NCBI RefSeq assembly: GCF_019400745.1
Contig: NZ_WJIB01000003.1
Coordinates: 62,001 to 126,000, forward strand
Origin: Cohnella sp. CFH 77786
GTDB lineage: Bacteria; Bacillota; Bacilli; Paenibacillales; Paenibacillaceae
DNA length: 64,000 bases
Direction: 5' to 3'
The notes under the pieces were generated by a model. The model searched no databases. It had not been told where the DNA came from and saw nothing but the letters and a program-made list of their open reading frames with translations. This document shows positions 7,381 through 17,374 of the stretch, one piece after another; position 1 is the first letter of the stretch, and every line of letters begins with the position of its first letter. A program made the position numbers and the translations under genes.

Positions 7381-8475
7381 ATGAGAAGGAATTCGCGCCG
7401 CACGGGCTCCAAGAAGCTCGTCAACACGATACTGGCCATCATCTGCCTCATCTGGCTCGTTCCGACGGTGGGATTGCTCGTTTCCTCCTTCCGGCCGGCC
7501 AGCGACATTCTCAAGACCGGATGGTGGACGGTCGCTCCCCACCGGGAGAATATCACGAAAGACCAGATCCAGCTGCCGAAGGATACGGATTTGAGGCAGC
7601 CTATCGAAGTGAACGGGAAAACGTACACGGACGCCGAGCTGCGCGCGGGCGTCAAGGCGCCGGACGGCTCCACGCTGATCTGGGAGAACCGCCGCGCCCG
7701 CCTCATCAACGTGCAGAAGCCGGGCTGGACGATGAACACCCGCTTTACGCTGGACAACTACGAGGGCGTTCTGACCGGGAAGACGTATGTACTCAAGCAG
7801 CCCGACGGCAGCGAACGGACGGAGAAGGGCAGCAACCTGTCGCGCGCGTTCCTGAATACGCTCGTCGTGTCGATTCCGGCCACCGTCATCCCGATCCTGA
7901 TCGCGAGCTTCGCGGCGTACGCGTTCGCTTGGCTGAAATTCCCGCTGCGCAAAACGCTGTTCGTCCTCGTCATCATGCTGCTCGTCGTTCCGCTGCAGGT
8001 AGCGCTCATTCCGGTGTCCAAGGATTTCTCGGCTCTCGGGCTTAACGGCAATTTCCTCGGCATCTGGATCGCGCATGCCGGGTTCGGGCTTCCGCTCGCG
8101 ACGTATTTCATGTATTCCTATATCAGCCAGCTGCCGAAGGATCTGTTCGAATCGGCCTACATGGACGGCGCGACGAACTTCACGATCTTCACCCGGCTGA
8201 TTCTGCCGCTCGCCGTGCCTTCGATCGCTTCGATCAGCATCTTCCAGTTCCTGTGGGTGTGGAACGACTATCTCGTTTCCCTCATCTTCCTGGGCGGACA
8301 GGAAGACGTCCAGGTGCTGTCGATGAGGATCGCCAACATGGTCGGTTCCCGCGGAGATGCCTGGCATCTGCTCACCGCGGCGGCATTCGTGTCGATGCTC
8401 ATGCCGCTCGCCGTATTCTTCAGCCTGCAGCGCTACTTCGTACGCGGATTGCTGGGCGGCTCGGTCAAGGGGTAA
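7381..8475 (+). CDS. Sugar ABC transporter permease (AglG-like)
   Basis: A 364-residue CUT1 permease, longer than the usual 275-300 residues. After the first helix it carries a hydrophilic extracytoplasmic insertion of roughly 90 residues (about residues 45-130), as in AglG-type alpha-glucoside permeases. The EAA loop reads DLFESAYMDGATNFTIFTRLILP, and the C-terminus ends in the typical FVRGLLGGSVKG. The ATG directly follows the upstream stop, with GGGGGAG as ribosome-binding site. It is the last gene of the operon, ending at a strong terminator. Substrate class inferred from family resemblance. Confidence 0.87.
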   Translation: MRRNSRRTGSKKLVNTILAIICLIWLVPTVGLLVSSFRPASDILKTGWWTVAPHRENITKDQIQLPKDTDLRQPIEVNGKTYTDAELRAGVKAPDGSTLIWENRRARLINVQKPGWTMNTRFTLDNYEGVLTGKTYVLKQPDGSERTEKGSNLSRAFLNTLVVSIPATVIPILIASFAAYAFAWLKFPLRKTLFVLVIMLLVVPLQVALIPVSKDFSALGLNGNFLGIWIAHAGFGLPLATYFMYSYISQLPKDLFESAYMDGATNFTIFTRLILPLAVPSIASISIFQFLWVWNDYLVSLIFLGGQEDVQVLSMRIANMVGSRGDAWHLLTAAAFVSMLMPLAVFFSLQRYFVRGLLGGSVKG

Positions 8476-8524
8476 GGTTTGCGTAAGGGAAACGAACAAA
8501 TCTAATAATCGAACAAGCAGAATG

Positions 8525-8558
8525 AAAACGGACGCATAGTCAATGTGTCCGTTTTTTT
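8525..8558 (+). terminator. Rho-independent terminator of importer operon
   Basis: Stem ACGGACGCA / TGTGTCCGT (one G-T pair), extended by AAA/TTT, with a run of seven T residues. Confidence 0.85.
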
Positions 8559-8677
8559 GCGCGTTCGTTTTACTCCGTGTCTAATGTCGGCCTCGAAGAT
8601 GACCTATATCATGATAGTAAATGTAACGTCAGTTGTTTATTTGCTAACAAGAATCTGACGCAAATGGGGGTGCCGGA

Positions 8678-9460
8678 ATGGCAATCGTGGATAGCGTGGT
8701 TCCGGAAATCGAGTTGGATCAGGTCGGCATGCGGTATCGGACGGATTCCGCGGAGGTCGTCGCCCTGCAGCAGGTGAGCTTGAGCATTGCCCGAGGAGAA
8801 TTCGTTTCCTTGCTCGGACCTTCCGGCTGCGGGAAGACGACGCTTCTCCGGCTGATGGCCGATTTGCTCGATCCGACGGGCGGCACGGTGCGCGTCGCCG
8901 GGAAAACCGCGAAAGAAGCCCGCCTCTCCCGGAAATACGGAATCGTGTTCCAGAATCCCGTCCTCTACGACTGGCGCAAGGTGAAGCAGAACGTCGTGCT
9001 TCCCCTGGAGATGTTCGGGGTCAACAAAGCGGAACGCGACCGCCGGGCGGAGGAACTGCTGGAGCTGGTCGGTTTGCGGGGCTTCGGCGACAAGTATCCG
9101 TGGCAGCTCAGCGGCGGCATGCAGCAGCGGGCGGCGATCGCCCGCGCGCTCGCGATGGAACCGGAAATCCTGCTCATGGACGAACCGTTCTCGGCTTTGG
9201 ACGAATTTTCGCGCGAACGGCTGAACGAAGAGTTGCTGTCGATTTGGAGCAAGGTGAAGAACACCGTCGTGTTCGTCACGCACAGCATTCCCGAAGCGGT
9301 TTTCCTGTCCGATAGGGTCTTCGTGCTTTCTCCCCATCCGGGGAGGCTGTCCGCCGTCGTCGACATTCCGCTGCCCCGGCCGCGCGCCAGGGAAATGCGG
9401 ACCGATCCGGAATTCTACCGTCTGATTTCCCGAATTCGCGACAGCTTCGAAGGGGTGTAG
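8678..9460 (+). CDS. ABC transporter ATPase (taurine/nitrate/pyrimidine-type importer)
   Basis: A 260-residue ATPase of the SsuB/TauB/ThiZ group. It has Walker A GPSGCGKTT, Q-loop VFQNPVLYDW, signature LSGGMQQRAAIARAL, Walker B ILLMDEPFSALD and the H-loop VFVTHSIPEA. Start ATG 8678 behind GGGGGTG. It is followed three bases later by the first permease, then by a second permease and an NMT1-like binding protein. The locus downstream is devoted to uracil and beta-alanine breakdown, so pyrimidine or ureide uptake is the likely role; the substrate is inferred from context only. Confidence 0.88.
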   Translation: MAIVDSVVPEIELDQVGMRYRTDSAEVVALQQVSLSIARGEFVSLLGPSGCGKTTLLRLMADLLDPTGGTVRVAGKTAKEARLSRKYGIVFQNPVLYDWRKVKQNVVLPLEMFGVNKAERDRRAEELLELVGLRGFGDKYPWQLSGGMQQRAAIARALAMEPEILLMDEPFSALDEFSRERLNEELLSIWSKVKNTVVFVTHSIPEAVFLSDRVFVLSPHPGRLSAVVDIPLPRPRAREMRTDPEFYRLISRIRDSFEGV

Positions 9461-9463
9461 CGG

Positions 9464-10273
9464 ATGAAAAGCATGCTGCGGCAAGGTCGCTTGTTTCCCG
9501 CGGCGGCGTGGGTGCTGGGGCTCATGATCCTGTGGGAGGCGGTCTCCTGGTTTCTGCTCGAATGGGCCCGGGTGCCGCTCGCCCAATCCAAGTTGCCGTA
9601 TCTCCACGAAATGGTCCGGTCTTTGGGCGGTTACGGCGCTGTGCTGCTGAAAGAAGGAGCGGCGACCCTGGGCAATGCCGGACTCGGCTTTCTGATGGGG
9701 ACAGCCGCGGGCGCGCTGCTCGCCGTTCTGATGAGCGTTTCCCGCACGGTCGAGAACCTCGCCTTTCCCTACGCGGTCGCCTCCCAAATGATTCCGATCC
9801 TGGGGCTGGCGCCGATCATCTACGGGATCGTGCGCGACGAGCAGGTTTCCCGGATTCTCATATCGGGCTATATCACGTTCTTCCCCGTATCGCTGGGCCT
9901 GCTTCGGGGCTTGCGCAGCGTCCCGCCTTCCGCCCTTGAACTCATGCGGGCCTGCGCGGCCAAGCCTTGGGAGGTGTACTGGAAGCTGCGGTTGCCGGCT
10001 TCGCTGCCGAGTCTGTTCGCGGGGCTCAAGGTGGCCGCTCCGCTCGCGGTGACCGGCGCCATTCTGGTCGAACTGATGGGCGCACGGCACGGGATCGGCG
10101 TGCTTATGCTGCGCAACTTGTATTACGGACCGTCCCACGCCTACCTGTTCTGGTTAACCGTGATGACAGGAGCGCTGCTGGGCATTGCCGTCTCCTGGTT
10201 GATCGGCGCCGCGGAAAGGCTGGCGGTGCCGTGGCAGCCGGAATTCCGCGGGCGGGGAGGTGAGCGCGGATGA
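9464..10273 (+). CDS. ABC transporter permease (SsuC/ThiX type), subunit 1
   Basis: A 269-residue BPD-type permease with about six membrane helices and the EAA loop ALELMRACAAKPWEVYWKLRLPASLPSLF. Proteins of this kind serve importers for taurine, nitrate, riboflavin or pyrimidine precursors. The gene begins three bases after the ATPase stop and overlaps the next permease by four bases (ATGA). Two different permeases imply a heterodimeric channel, as in RibX/ThiX-type systems that use NMT1-like binding proteins. Confidence 0.85.
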   Translation: MKSMLRQGRLFPAAAWVLGLMILWEAVSWFLLEWARVPLAQSKLPYLHEMVRSLGGYGAVLLKEGAATLGNAGLGFLMGTAAGALLAVLMSVSRTVENLAFPYAVASQMIPILGLAPIIYGIVRDEQVSRILISGYITFFPVSLGLLRGLRSVPPSALELMRACAAKPWEVYWKLRLPASLPSLFAGLKVAAPLAVTGAILVELMGARHGIGVLMLRNLYYGPSHAYLFWLTVMTGALLGIAVSWLIGAAERLAVPWQPEFRGRGGERG

Positions 10274-11127
10274 ACGGCGATTCTCTGGTCGTCCCGTCCG
10301 AAACCGACAAGGTGTCCGAAGGCGGGGTTCGCGCGATGCGGGGGCGCACGCCGACTGCGGCGCTGCGCGCTTGGGCCCGGACCTTGTTGCCGCTGCTCGC
10401 GGGAGCGGTGTTCCTGCTGGCCTGGCAGGCCGAATGGTTCCACTCGCTTTTCCGCTTGAAAACCTACCAGCTTCCGCTTCCATCCGCGATTCTCCAAGCG
10501 ATGTCCGAGAACGGGGGGATTCTGTTCGATTACGCCCGCTACACGCTGGCCGAAGCCGTGCTCGGCATGCTGGCGGGTTCGGCCGCCGGCTTCCTCGCGG
10601 CATGGGGGGCGGCCGCGCGGCCGCGCTGGGGAGCGGGCGGACTCTTGATGGTCGCGTCCCTGAACGCCGTGCCGATCGTTGCTTTGGCGCCCATTATGAA
10701 CCTGTGGTTCGGGGACGGCATCGGTGCCAGGATCGCCATTGTCGCCGCGGGCACGACGGCCGCGATGGCGATCAACGCGCACAAGGGAATGACTTCGGTC
10801 GACCCGCTGGCGCTGGATCTCATGCACGCCTGCGCAGCGACGAAACGGGACATTTTCTTCAAGCTGCGTATGGTAAACAGCCTGCCTTACGTCTTTACGG
10901 CGCTGAAAATCAACGCGACTTCGGGCATGATCGGGGCGATCGTGGGCGAGTTCTTCTTCTCCTCGCGCGGTCTCGGCTACTTGCTGTCGGGCTCCATCAA
11001 AGTGGCCAAAATGCCGCTGGGCTGGGCCTGCATCGTCGTCGCGGCGGCGTCCGGCATCCTGCTGTACGGAGTGATGGAGGCGCTGGAGCGAACGTTCATC
11101 CGCTGGCATCCTTCCCGAAGACGCTGA
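10270..11127 (+). CDS. ABC transporter permease (SsuC/ThiX type), subunit 2
   Basis: A 285-residue partner permease with the EAA loop ALDLMHACAATKRDIFFKLRMVNSLPYVF, whose start ATGA overlaps the previous stop. A hydrophilic N-terminal stretch of about 40 residues precedes the first helix. The two permeases share layout but differ clearly in sequence. The region after it to 11260 contains no gene. Confidence 0.85.
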   Translation: MNGDSLVVPSETDKVSEGGVRAMRGRTPTAALRAWARTLLPLLAGAVFLLAWQAEWFHSLFRLKTYQLPLPSAILQAMSENGGILFDYARYTLAEAVLGMLAGSAAGFLAAWGAAARPRWGAGGLLMVASLNAVPIVALAPIMNLWFGDGIGARIAIVAAGTTAAMAINAHKGMTSVDPLALDLMHACAATKRDIFFKLRMVNSLPYVFTALKINATSGMIGAIVGEFFFSSRGLGYLLSGSIKVAKMPLGWACIVVAAASGILLYGVMEALERTFIRWHPSRRR

Positions 11128-11260
11128 CCCGCAAAGCCGGTATCACAGCCGGTACGGCGCGAAGCCCGGACGGGCATTCCGCCGGACCGATCCCATATCC
11201 TTCAGCATGATCCGCCCGCTGTGCGCAAGTTCATTCAGAACGAAGAGGGAGAGAGAATGG

Positions 11261-12367
11261 ATGGAGAAGAGAAACCGGATGTATCGCAAGACCGTTTTGT
11301 CGATGGCCCTGGTGCTGGTTTTGGCGATGTTGTACGCATGCGGGAAAAAAACGGAAGCGCCGGCGTCGTCGTCCGCTCCGGCTGCAAGCGGCGCCGCCGC
11401 CTCGGAAAGCGCAAGCGCGACTCCGCCGGCATCCGCCGCGGAACCGGTCAAGGTCAGACTGCAGCTCAAGTGGGTCCCGCAAGCGCAGTTTGCGGGGTAC
11501 TACGTCGCCCTGGAAAAAGGCTACTACAAAGACGAAGGGCTCGACGTCGAGATTCTTCCCGGAGGCCCGGACATCGTGCCGGAGCAGCAGGTGGCGAACG
11601 GGGCGGCGGACATCGGGGTCGACTGGGTGGCGAGTCTTCTGGCACATCAGGAGCAAGGGCTTCCGCTCGTGGAGATCGCCCAGGTCTATCAGAAGAGCGG
11701 CCTCGTGCTCATCTCGAAGAAAACGGCGGGCATCCGCGGTCCGGCCGATCTGAAGGGCAAGAAGGTCGGCAACTGGATGGGCGGCAACGAGTTCGAAATT
11801 CTCGCGCTCTTCGACAAGTACAAACTCGACCCCAATAAGGACCTCCGGTTCACGAAGCAAGGCTTTACGATGGACCAGTTCCTCGGCGGAGAGCTGGACG
11901 CCGCTTCGGCGATGATTTACAACGAGTACCACGTGGCGCTGGAATCGGGGGTCGCGGCTTCCGACCTGAACGTCATCGACATGAACGCCGAAGGCGTGGC
12001 GATGCTCGAAGACAATCTGTTCGCAAATAAGGACTGGCTCGCCGCCAACAAGGAGACGGCTGCCAAGTTCGTGAAGGCTTCGCTGAAAGGCTGGAAGGAC
12101 GCCATCGACAACAAGGAATCGGCCGTCGACATCGTCATGAAGCAGGCGGAAGCCGGCAGTACGACCAAGGAGCACCAGCTCACCATGATGGATGAAGTCG
12201 CGAAGCTCGTCCTGCCGGAAGGGTTCGACGCCGCGAAGATCGGCTACATCGACGACGCGCTCTTCAAGCAGACGGCCGATATCGCCTTCAAATTCGGCGT
12301 CATCAAGAAGGAAGCCGATTTGAAGGCGGCCTATACGAATGAAATCGTGGAAATGGCCATGAAGTAA
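11261..12367 (+). CDS. NMT1/THI5-like ABC substrate-binding lipoprotein
   Basis: A 368-residue lipoprotein with signal peptide and lipobox LAMLYAC, followed by a Ser/Ala linker. The mature part opens with VRLQLKWVPQAQFAGYYVA, the hallmark of NMT1/THI5-like binding proteins such as RibY, ThiY and pyrimidine binders, and continues with PDIVPEQQVANGAADIGVDW and KKVGNWMGGNEFE. Start ATG 11261 has AGAGGGAGAGA upstream. It completes the importer made with the ATPase and two permeases. A heteroaromatic ligand such as uracil or thymine fits both family and neighbourhood but is not shown. Confidence 0.87.
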   Translation: MEKRNRMYRKTVLSMALVLVLAMLYACGKKTEAPASSSAPAASGAAASESASATPPASAAEPVKVRLQLKWVPQAQFAGYYVALEKGYYKDEGLDVEILPGGPDIVPEQQVANGAADIGVDWVASLLAHQEQGLPLVEIAQVYQKSGLVLISKKTAGIRGPADLKGKKVGNWMGGNEFEILALFDKYKLDPNKDLRFTKQGFTMDQFLGGELDAASAMIYNEYHVALESGVAASDLNVIDMNAEGVAMLEDNLFANKDWLAANKETAAKFVKASLKGWKDAIDNKESAVDIVMKQAEAGSTTKEHQLTMMDEVAKLVLPEGFDAAKIGYIDDALFKQTADIAFKFGVIKKEADLKAAYTNEIVEMAMK

Positions 12368-12383
12368 GCGAATCGGCGGCGTG

Positions 12384-12414
12384 CGGACGGCTTGGGCTTG
12401 ATCGGGGCCGTCCG
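12384..12414 (+). terminator. Intercistronic hairpin after binding-protein gene
   Basis: Stem CGGACGGC / GCCGTCCG with a 15-base loop and no T-run. It probably stabilises or attenuates the upstream message rather than fully terminating it. Confidence 0.5.
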
Positions 12415-12443
12415 TTGCGCCCGAGAAGGGGGTTGTCTCTACC

Positions 12444-13325
12444 ATGGATCAGGTTACGATCGGACTCATTCAAACCCATCACGACGTCGACGGCGGCGAG
12501 CCGGTGGAGATCCACAAAAAAGCGGCGATCGACAAGCACCTCGCGCTCGTCCGCGAAGCGAAGCGGCGCGGCGCCCAAATCGTATCGCTGCAGGAAATTT
12601 TCTACGGCCCGTACTTCTGCGCGGAGCAGACGCCGAAGTGGTACGATGCCGCGGAGGAAATCCCGAACGGCCCGACGACGAAGCTGTTCCGGGAGGCGGC
12701 CAAGGAGCTCGGGATCGTCATCGTCCTGCCCATTTACGAACGGGAAGGCATTGCGACCTACTATAATACGGCTGCGGTGATCGATGCGGACGGAACGTAT
12801 CTCGGCAAATACCGCAAGCACCACATCCCGCACGTGCAAGCGGGCGGAGGCGGCTGCGGGTTCTGGGAGAAGTATTATTTCAAGCCGGGCAACCTCGGTT
12901 ACCCGGTGTTCGACACCGCGTTCGCCAAGGTCGGCGTGTACATCTGCTACGACCGGCATTTTCCGGAGGGGGCCCGATTGCTCGGGCTGAACGGGGCGGA
13001 AATCGTCTTCAACCCGTCGGCGACGGTGTCCGGCACTTCGGAGTACCTGTGGAAGCTGGAGCAACCGGCTCACGCCGTGGCCAACGGCTATTACGTGGGC
13101 GCCATCAACCGCGTCGGATTCGAGTCTCCTTGGAACATGGGCGAGTTTTACGGGCAATCGTATTTGGCCGACCCGCGGGGCAGCATCGTCGCCGTCGGAA
13201 GCCGCGACCAAGACGAGGTCGTCATCGGGGAAATGAACAAAAAGCTGATCCGCGAAGTGCGGGAAAGCTGGCAGTTCTACCGCGACCGGCGTCCGGAGAC
13301 GTATCTGGAGTTAAGCAAGCTTTGA
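12444..13325 (+). CDS. Nitrilase-superfamily amidohydrolase, probable beta-ureidopropionase
   Basis: Carbon-nitrogen hydrolase of 293 residues. The catalytic triad is visible as Glu51 (SLQEIFYGPYF), Lys125 (GKYRKHHIP) and Cys168 (VYICYDRHFPEGA). The sequence resembles the N-carbamoyl-beta-alanine amidohydrolase branch of the superfamily, which releases beta-alanine, CO2 and ammonia. The gene lies between the importer and the beta-alanine-degrading enzymes, supporting that role. A second, unrelated candidate for the same step is at 19344. It could instead act on another N-carbamoyl amino acid taken up by the importer. ATG 12444 follows GAAGGGGG. Confidence 0.8.
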   Translation: MDQVTIGLIQTHHDVDGGEPVEIHKKAAIDKHLALVREAKRRGAQIVSLQEIFYGPYFCAEQTPKWYDAAEEIPNGPTTKLFREAAKELGIVIVLPIYEREGIATYYNTAAVIDADGTYLGKYRKHHIPHVQAGGGGCGFWEKYYFKPGNLGYPVFDTAFAKVGVYICYDRHFPEGARLLGLNGAEIVFNPSATVSGTSEYLWKLEQPAHAVANGYYVGAINRVGFESPWNMGEFYGQSYLADPRGSIVAVGSRDQDEVVIGEMNKKLIREVRESWQFYRDRRPETYLELSKL

Positions 13326-13370
13326 CTTGACCAATCGAAGCATAAGTAGAAGACAGAGGGGGCTTGCGTG

Positions 13371-14828
13371 ATGGCGATGCCGGCAACCGCGCAGAAGCTG
13401 CGCAACTATATCGGCGGGAAATGGGTCGAATCGGCCGCGTCCGCGTACGAGGAGGTGCTCAACCCGGCCACGGGCGAAGTCGCGGCTTACGTGCCGCTGT
13501 CGGGGCGGGAGGACGTGGACCGGGCGGTGGAAGCCGCAAACGCTGCGTTCCGGGAGTGGAGGAAGGTTCCCGTTCCCCGGCGCGCCCGGATCCTGTTCCG
13601 TTATCAGCAGCTGCTGATGGAGCGCCGCGATGAGCTTGCGGCGATCATTACGCGGGAGAACGGCAAGAACACCGAGGAAGCGCTCGGGGAAGTGCAGCGC
13701 GGCATCGAATGCGTCGAATTCGCCGCGGGGGCGCCGACGCTGATGATGGGAACGCAGCTGCCCGACATCGCGACCGACATCGAATCGGGCATGTACCGCT
13801 ATCCGCTCGGTGTCGTGGGCGGCATCGCCCCGTTCAATTTTCCGATGATGGTCCCCTGCTGGATGTTCCCGCTGGCGATCGTTTGCGGCAACACGTTCGT
13901 GCTCAAGCCTTCGGAACGGACGCCGCTGCTGGCGAACCGGCTCGCGGAGCTGTTCGCGGAAGCGGGGCTGCCGCCCGGCGTATTCAACGTCGTTCACGGC
14001 GCGCGAGAGGTGGTAAACGGCATCTTGGGCCACGAAGACGTCAAAGCGGTATCGTTCGTGGGCTCGCAGCCGGTCGCGGAGTACGTGTACAGGACGGGGA
14101 CGGCAAACGGCAAGCGGGTTCAAGCGCTGGCGGGCGCGAAGAACCACTCGATCGTCATGCCCGATGCGGATCTGGACTATGCGGTCAAGAACATCGTCGG
14201 CGCCGCTTTCGGCTCGGCGGGCGAGCGCTGCATGGCCTGCGCCGTCGTCGTTGCCGTCGGGGACATTGCCGACGAGCTGGTGGAAAGGCTCGCCGTGGCG
14301 GCGGAGCGAATCAAGATCGGCAACGGCGCGGAACCTGGCGTGTTTCTAGGACCGGTTATCCGTCCGGCAAGCAAGATGAGGGCGGTCCGGTATATCGAGA
14401 GCGGAGTTGCGGAAGGAGCTGCGCTCGTTCGGGACGGCCGGAGGGATCCGATCGCCGCGGAAGCGCGTTTCCTCGGCCCGACGATTTTCGACCGGGTGGA
14501 GCCGGGGATGGAGATCTGGCGGGACGAGATATTCGCGCCGGTGCTCTCCGTCGTCCGGGCAGCGGATCTTGCGGAAGCGATCGCGATCGCCAACCGCTCG
14601 GAGTTCGCGAACGGCGCCTGCATCTACACCGACAGCGCGAAGGCGGTCCGGCAGTTCCGCGAGGAGATCGACGCGGGCATGCTGGGCGTGAATCTGGGCG
14701 TTCCGGCGCCGATGGCCTTCTTTCCGTTTTCGGGCTACAAGAAGTCGTTCTACGGCGACCTCCACGCCAACGGCCGGGACGGCGTCGAGTTCTATACCCG
14801 CAAGAAAATGGTGACCGCCCGCTATTGA
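13371..14828 (+). CDS. mmsA: (Methyl)malonate-semialdehyde dehydrogenase (CoA-acylating)
   Basis: An aldehyde dehydrogenase of 485 residues that converts malonate semialdehyde (from beta-alanine) to acetyl-CoA and CO2 with NAD and CoA. Family marks are [51 protein letters not shown] and the catalytic cysteine in [13 protein letters not shown]. It closely matches the IolA paralogue at 48975 along its full length. The ATG at 13371 follows a GTG in the same frame, both served by AGAGGGGG. The next gene, an omega-aminotransferase, supplies its substrate. Thymine catabolism would use it for methylmalonate semialdehyde. Confidence 0.9.
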   Translation: MAMPATAQKLRNYIGGKWVESAASAYEEVLNPATGEVAAYVPLSGREDVDRAVEAANAAFREWRKVPVPRRARILFRYQQLLMERRDELAAIITRENGKNTEEALGEVQRGIECVEFAAGAPTLMMGTQLPDIATDIESGMYRYPLGVVGGIAPFNFPMMVPCWMFPLAIVCGNTFVLKPSERTPLLANRLAELFAEAGLPPGVFNVVHGAREVVNGILGHEDVKAVSFVGSQPVAEYVYRTGTANGKRVQALAGAKNHSIVMPDADLDYAVKNIVGAAFGSAGERCMACAVVVAVGDIADELVERLAVAAERIKIGNGAEPGVFLGPVIRPASKMRAVRYIESGVAEGAALVRDGRRDPIAAEARFLGPTIFDRVEPGMEIWRDEIFAPVLSVVRAADLAEAIAIANRSEFANGACIYTDSAKAVRQFREEIDAGMLGVNLGVPAPMAFFPFSGYKKSFYGDLHANGRDGVEFYTRKKMVTARY

Positions 14829-14847
14829 TCGGAAAGGAGTGGAGCGC

Positions 14848-16230
14848 ATGCTGGATTTGGAAAAGGTGACGAGCGGATTGCTCGAGAAAGACAGGCGGTA
14901 TTTGTGGCACCACATGGCGTCCTACGGACCGGGGAAAGAACCGCTGATCGTGACCGGAGCGCAAGGCTCCTGGATTACCGATTCGAAGGGCAACCGGTAT
15001 CTGGACGCGATGTCCGGATTGTATTGCGTGAACGCCGGGTACGGACGGGAGGAGCTGGCGAAAGCGGCCTATGAGCAATTGAAGGCGCTGGCCTATTACC
15101 CCCTTACCCAAAGTCATCTCCCGGCGATCAAATTGGCGGAGAAGCTGAACGAATGGCTGGAGGGCGAGTACGTCATCTTCTTCTCCAACAGCGGGTCGGA
15201 AGCGAACGAGACGGCTTTCAAGATCGCGCGCCAATTCCATCAGCAGAACGGCGAGTTCGGACGTTTCAAGTTCGTCTCGCGCTACCGCGCCTATCACGGC
15301 AATTCGATGGGGGCGCTCGCCGCGACGGGTCAGGCGCAGCGGAAATACAAATACGAGCCGTTAGCCGCCGGATTCCTGCACGTTCAACCGCCCGACAGCT
15401 ACCGGAGACCCGCCGGGCAGACGGTGGAAGAGTTTAACCTCCGGTGCGCGCAGGCCATCGAGGACACGATCTTGTGGGAAGGGGCGGAGACGGTCGCCGC
15501 CGTCATCATGGAGCCGGTCATTACCGGCGGCGGCGTGATCGTGCCGCATCAGGCGTATCTGGACCGGGTTCAGGAAATTTGCCGCAGGCACGGCGTGCTG
15601 CTCATCATCGACGAGGTCATCTGCGGCTTCGGGCGCTCGGGGCGTAAGTTCGGACACCAGAATTTCGGGCTCAAGCCCGACATCGTCACGATGGCCAAAG
15701 GGCTGACCAGCGGTTATCTTCCGCTTTCCGCGACGGCGGTTCGCAGGGATATCTACGAGAAGTTCCACGACCGGGAGGCGTACAGCCATTTCCGCCATGT
15801 GAACACGTTCGGGGGCAATCCCGCGGCGTGTGCGCTCGCGGTGAAAAACCTCGAGATTTTCGAGAGGGAACGGCTCGTGGAACGCGGAAGGACGCTCGGA
15901 GAGCGGCTGGCGGAAGAGATGGCGGAGCTCGCCGGTCACCCGATGGTCGGCGACATCCGCAGCTTCGGCTTCCTGATGGGGATCGAGCTGGTGGCGGACC
16001 AAGCGACGAAGGAGCCGGCTCCGCTCGCCGAGGTCAACCGGATTATCGGGGAATGCAAGGCGCAAGGCCTCATCATCGGCAAGAACGGGGACACGGTCGC
16101 GGGCTTCAACAACGTGCTTGTGCTCTCGCCGCCGCTGTCTGCTACGGACGAAGATTTGGATTTCATCGTACGGACGTTCAAATCCGTCATGAAGGCGTCC
16201 GCAGCTGCCGGCACGGGGGTGTCTTCATGA
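14848..16230 (+). CDS. Class III omega-aminotransferase (beta-alanine:pyruvate type)
   Basis: A PLP-dependent aminotransferase of 460 residues. The PLP-lysine lies in IVTMAKGLTSGYLPLS, the cofactor aspartate in LLIIDEVICGFGRSG, and the phosphate-binding SNSGSEANETAFKIAR is near residue 117. In this locus it most likely transfers the amino group of beta-alanine to pyruvate, giving malonate semialdehyde for the preceding dehydrogenase and alanine for the following alanine dehydrogenase. Start ATG 14848 lies 8 bases after AAAGGAG. It overlaps the next gene by four bases. The amino acceptor is inferred from the neighbour. Confidence 0.88.
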   Translation: MLDLEKVTSGLLEKDRRYLWHHMASYGPGKEPLIVTGAQGSWITDSKGNRYLDAMSGLYCVNAGYGREELAKAAYEQLKALAYYPLTQSHLPAIKLAEKLNEWLEGEYVIFFSNSGSEANETAFKIARQFHQQNGEFGRFKFVSRYRAYHGNSMGALAATGQAQRKYKYEPLAAGFLHVQPPDSYRRPAGQTVEEFNLRCAQAIEDTILWEGAETVAAVIMEPVITGGGVIVPHQAYLDRVQEICRRHGVLLIIDEVICGFGRSGRKFGHQNFGLKPDIVTMAKGLTSGYLPLSATAVRRDIYEKFHDREAYSHFRHVNTFGGNPAACALAVKNLEIFERERLVERGRTLGERLAEEMAELAGHPMVGDIRSFGFLMGIELVADQATKEPAPLAEVNRIIGECKAQGLIIGKNGDTVAGFNNVLVLSPPLSATDEDLDFIVRTFKSVMKASAAAGTGVSS

Positions 16231-17345
16231 GAATCGGCGTGCCTAAGGAAATCAAAAGTTTCGAAAGCCGGGTCGGCGTCACGCCGATGGCGGCGAAGGA
16301 ATACGTCCAAGCGGGACACGCCGTCCTGGTGCAGGAGGGCGCGGGAGCCGGCAGCGGTTTCGCGGACCGGGAATACCGGGATGCCGGCGCGGTCGTGGTG
16401 GAATCGGCTGCGGAGGCGTGGGCGGCGGACATGGTGATCAAGGTCAAGGAGCCGCTGCGGGAGGAGTTCGCCTATTTTCGGGAGGATCTTATTCTCTACA
16501 CGTATCTTCACCTCGCGCCGGATCCGGAATTGACCTTGGCTCTGATGGAACGGGGCGTTGTGGCGATCGCTTACGAAACCGTTCAGCAGGACAACGGGAG
16601 CCTTCCGCTGCTCACGCCGATGAGCGAAGTGGCGGGACGCATGTCGGTCCAGCTCGGGGCTCGGTTTCTAGAGAATGCCTGGGGCGGAAGGGGGATTCTG
16701 CTCGGCGGCGTTCCCGGGGTTCCGCCCGCCCGGGTCGTCATCGTCGGAGGGGGCATCGTCGGATCGAACGCCGCCAAGATGGCCGTCGGGATGGGGGCGG
16801 ACGTCACGCTGCTCGACGTGAACGCCGAACGGCTTCGCGCGTTGGATGATCAGTTCGCGGGGCGGATCCGCACCGTCGTCTCGAACCCCCATACGATCGC
16901 CGAAGCGGTCAGGCAGGCGGATCTGCTCATCGGCGCGGTTCTCATCCCGGGAGCCCGCGCGCCCAAGCTCGTGAGCGAAGACATGGTGCGCGGCATGCAG
17001 CAAGGCTCGGTCATCGTCGACGTGGCGGTGGACCAGGGCGGTTCGGTCGAGACGATCGACCGGGTCACGACGCACGATCGCCCGACTTATGAGAAACATG
17101 GCGTCATCCATTACGCCGTAGCGAACATGCCCGGGGCGGTGGCCCGAACCTCGACGCTGGCCCTGACGCATATGACGACGCCCTTCGGCCTGCAGATCGC
17201 GAACCGGGGTTACCGCGAGGCGGCGGCCATGATCCCGGCAATCGCCAGGGGGATCAACGTGGCGGGCGGCAAGGTGACGCATCCGGCGGTTGCCGCCGCT
17301 CAGGCGCGGCCGCATTCGGACGTTCGGGCGGCGCTTCGCGTTTAG
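16227..17345 (+). CDS. ald: Alanine dehydrogenase
   Basis: NAD-dependent alanine dehydrogenase of 372 residues, the normal family length. It begins [20 protein letters not shown], has the catalytic lysine in VIKVKEPL and the Rossmann motif [15 protein letters not shown], and ends near [12 protein letters not shown]. Its ATG overlaps the aminotransferase stop (ATGA), so the two are coupled. Placed here it would oxidise the alanine formed by transamination back to pyruvate and free ammonia, closing a nitrogen-release cycle. It is the last gene before the convergent PucR-family regulator. Confidence 0.92.
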   Translation: MRIGVPKEIKSFESRVGVTPMAAKEYVQAGHAVLVQEGAGAGSGFADREYRDAGAVVVESAAEAWAADMVIKVKEPLREEFAYFREDLILYTYLHLAPDPELTLALMERGVVAIAYETVQQDNGSLPLLTPMSEVAGRMSVQLGARFLENAWGGRGILLGGVPGVPPARVVIVGGGIVGSNAAKMAVGMGADVTLLDVNAERLRALDDQFAGRIRTVVSNPHTIAEAVRQADLLIGAVLIPGARAPKLVSEDMVRGMQQGSVIVDVAVDQGGSVETIDRVTTHDRPTYEKHGVIHYAVANMPGAVARTSTLALTHMTTPFGLQIANRGYREAAAMIPAIARGINVAGGKVTHPAVAAAQARPHSDVRAALRV

Positions 17346-17374
17346 CGCGGCGCCCGCGCCGGCCGGGAGAACGT

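Noticed and set aside
6291..8475. A missing ATPase gene as a sign of a broken importer
   Set aside because: All three sugar importers here lack an ATPase, as is normal for CUT1 systems in Bacillales that share an MsmX-type ATPase encoded elsewhere.
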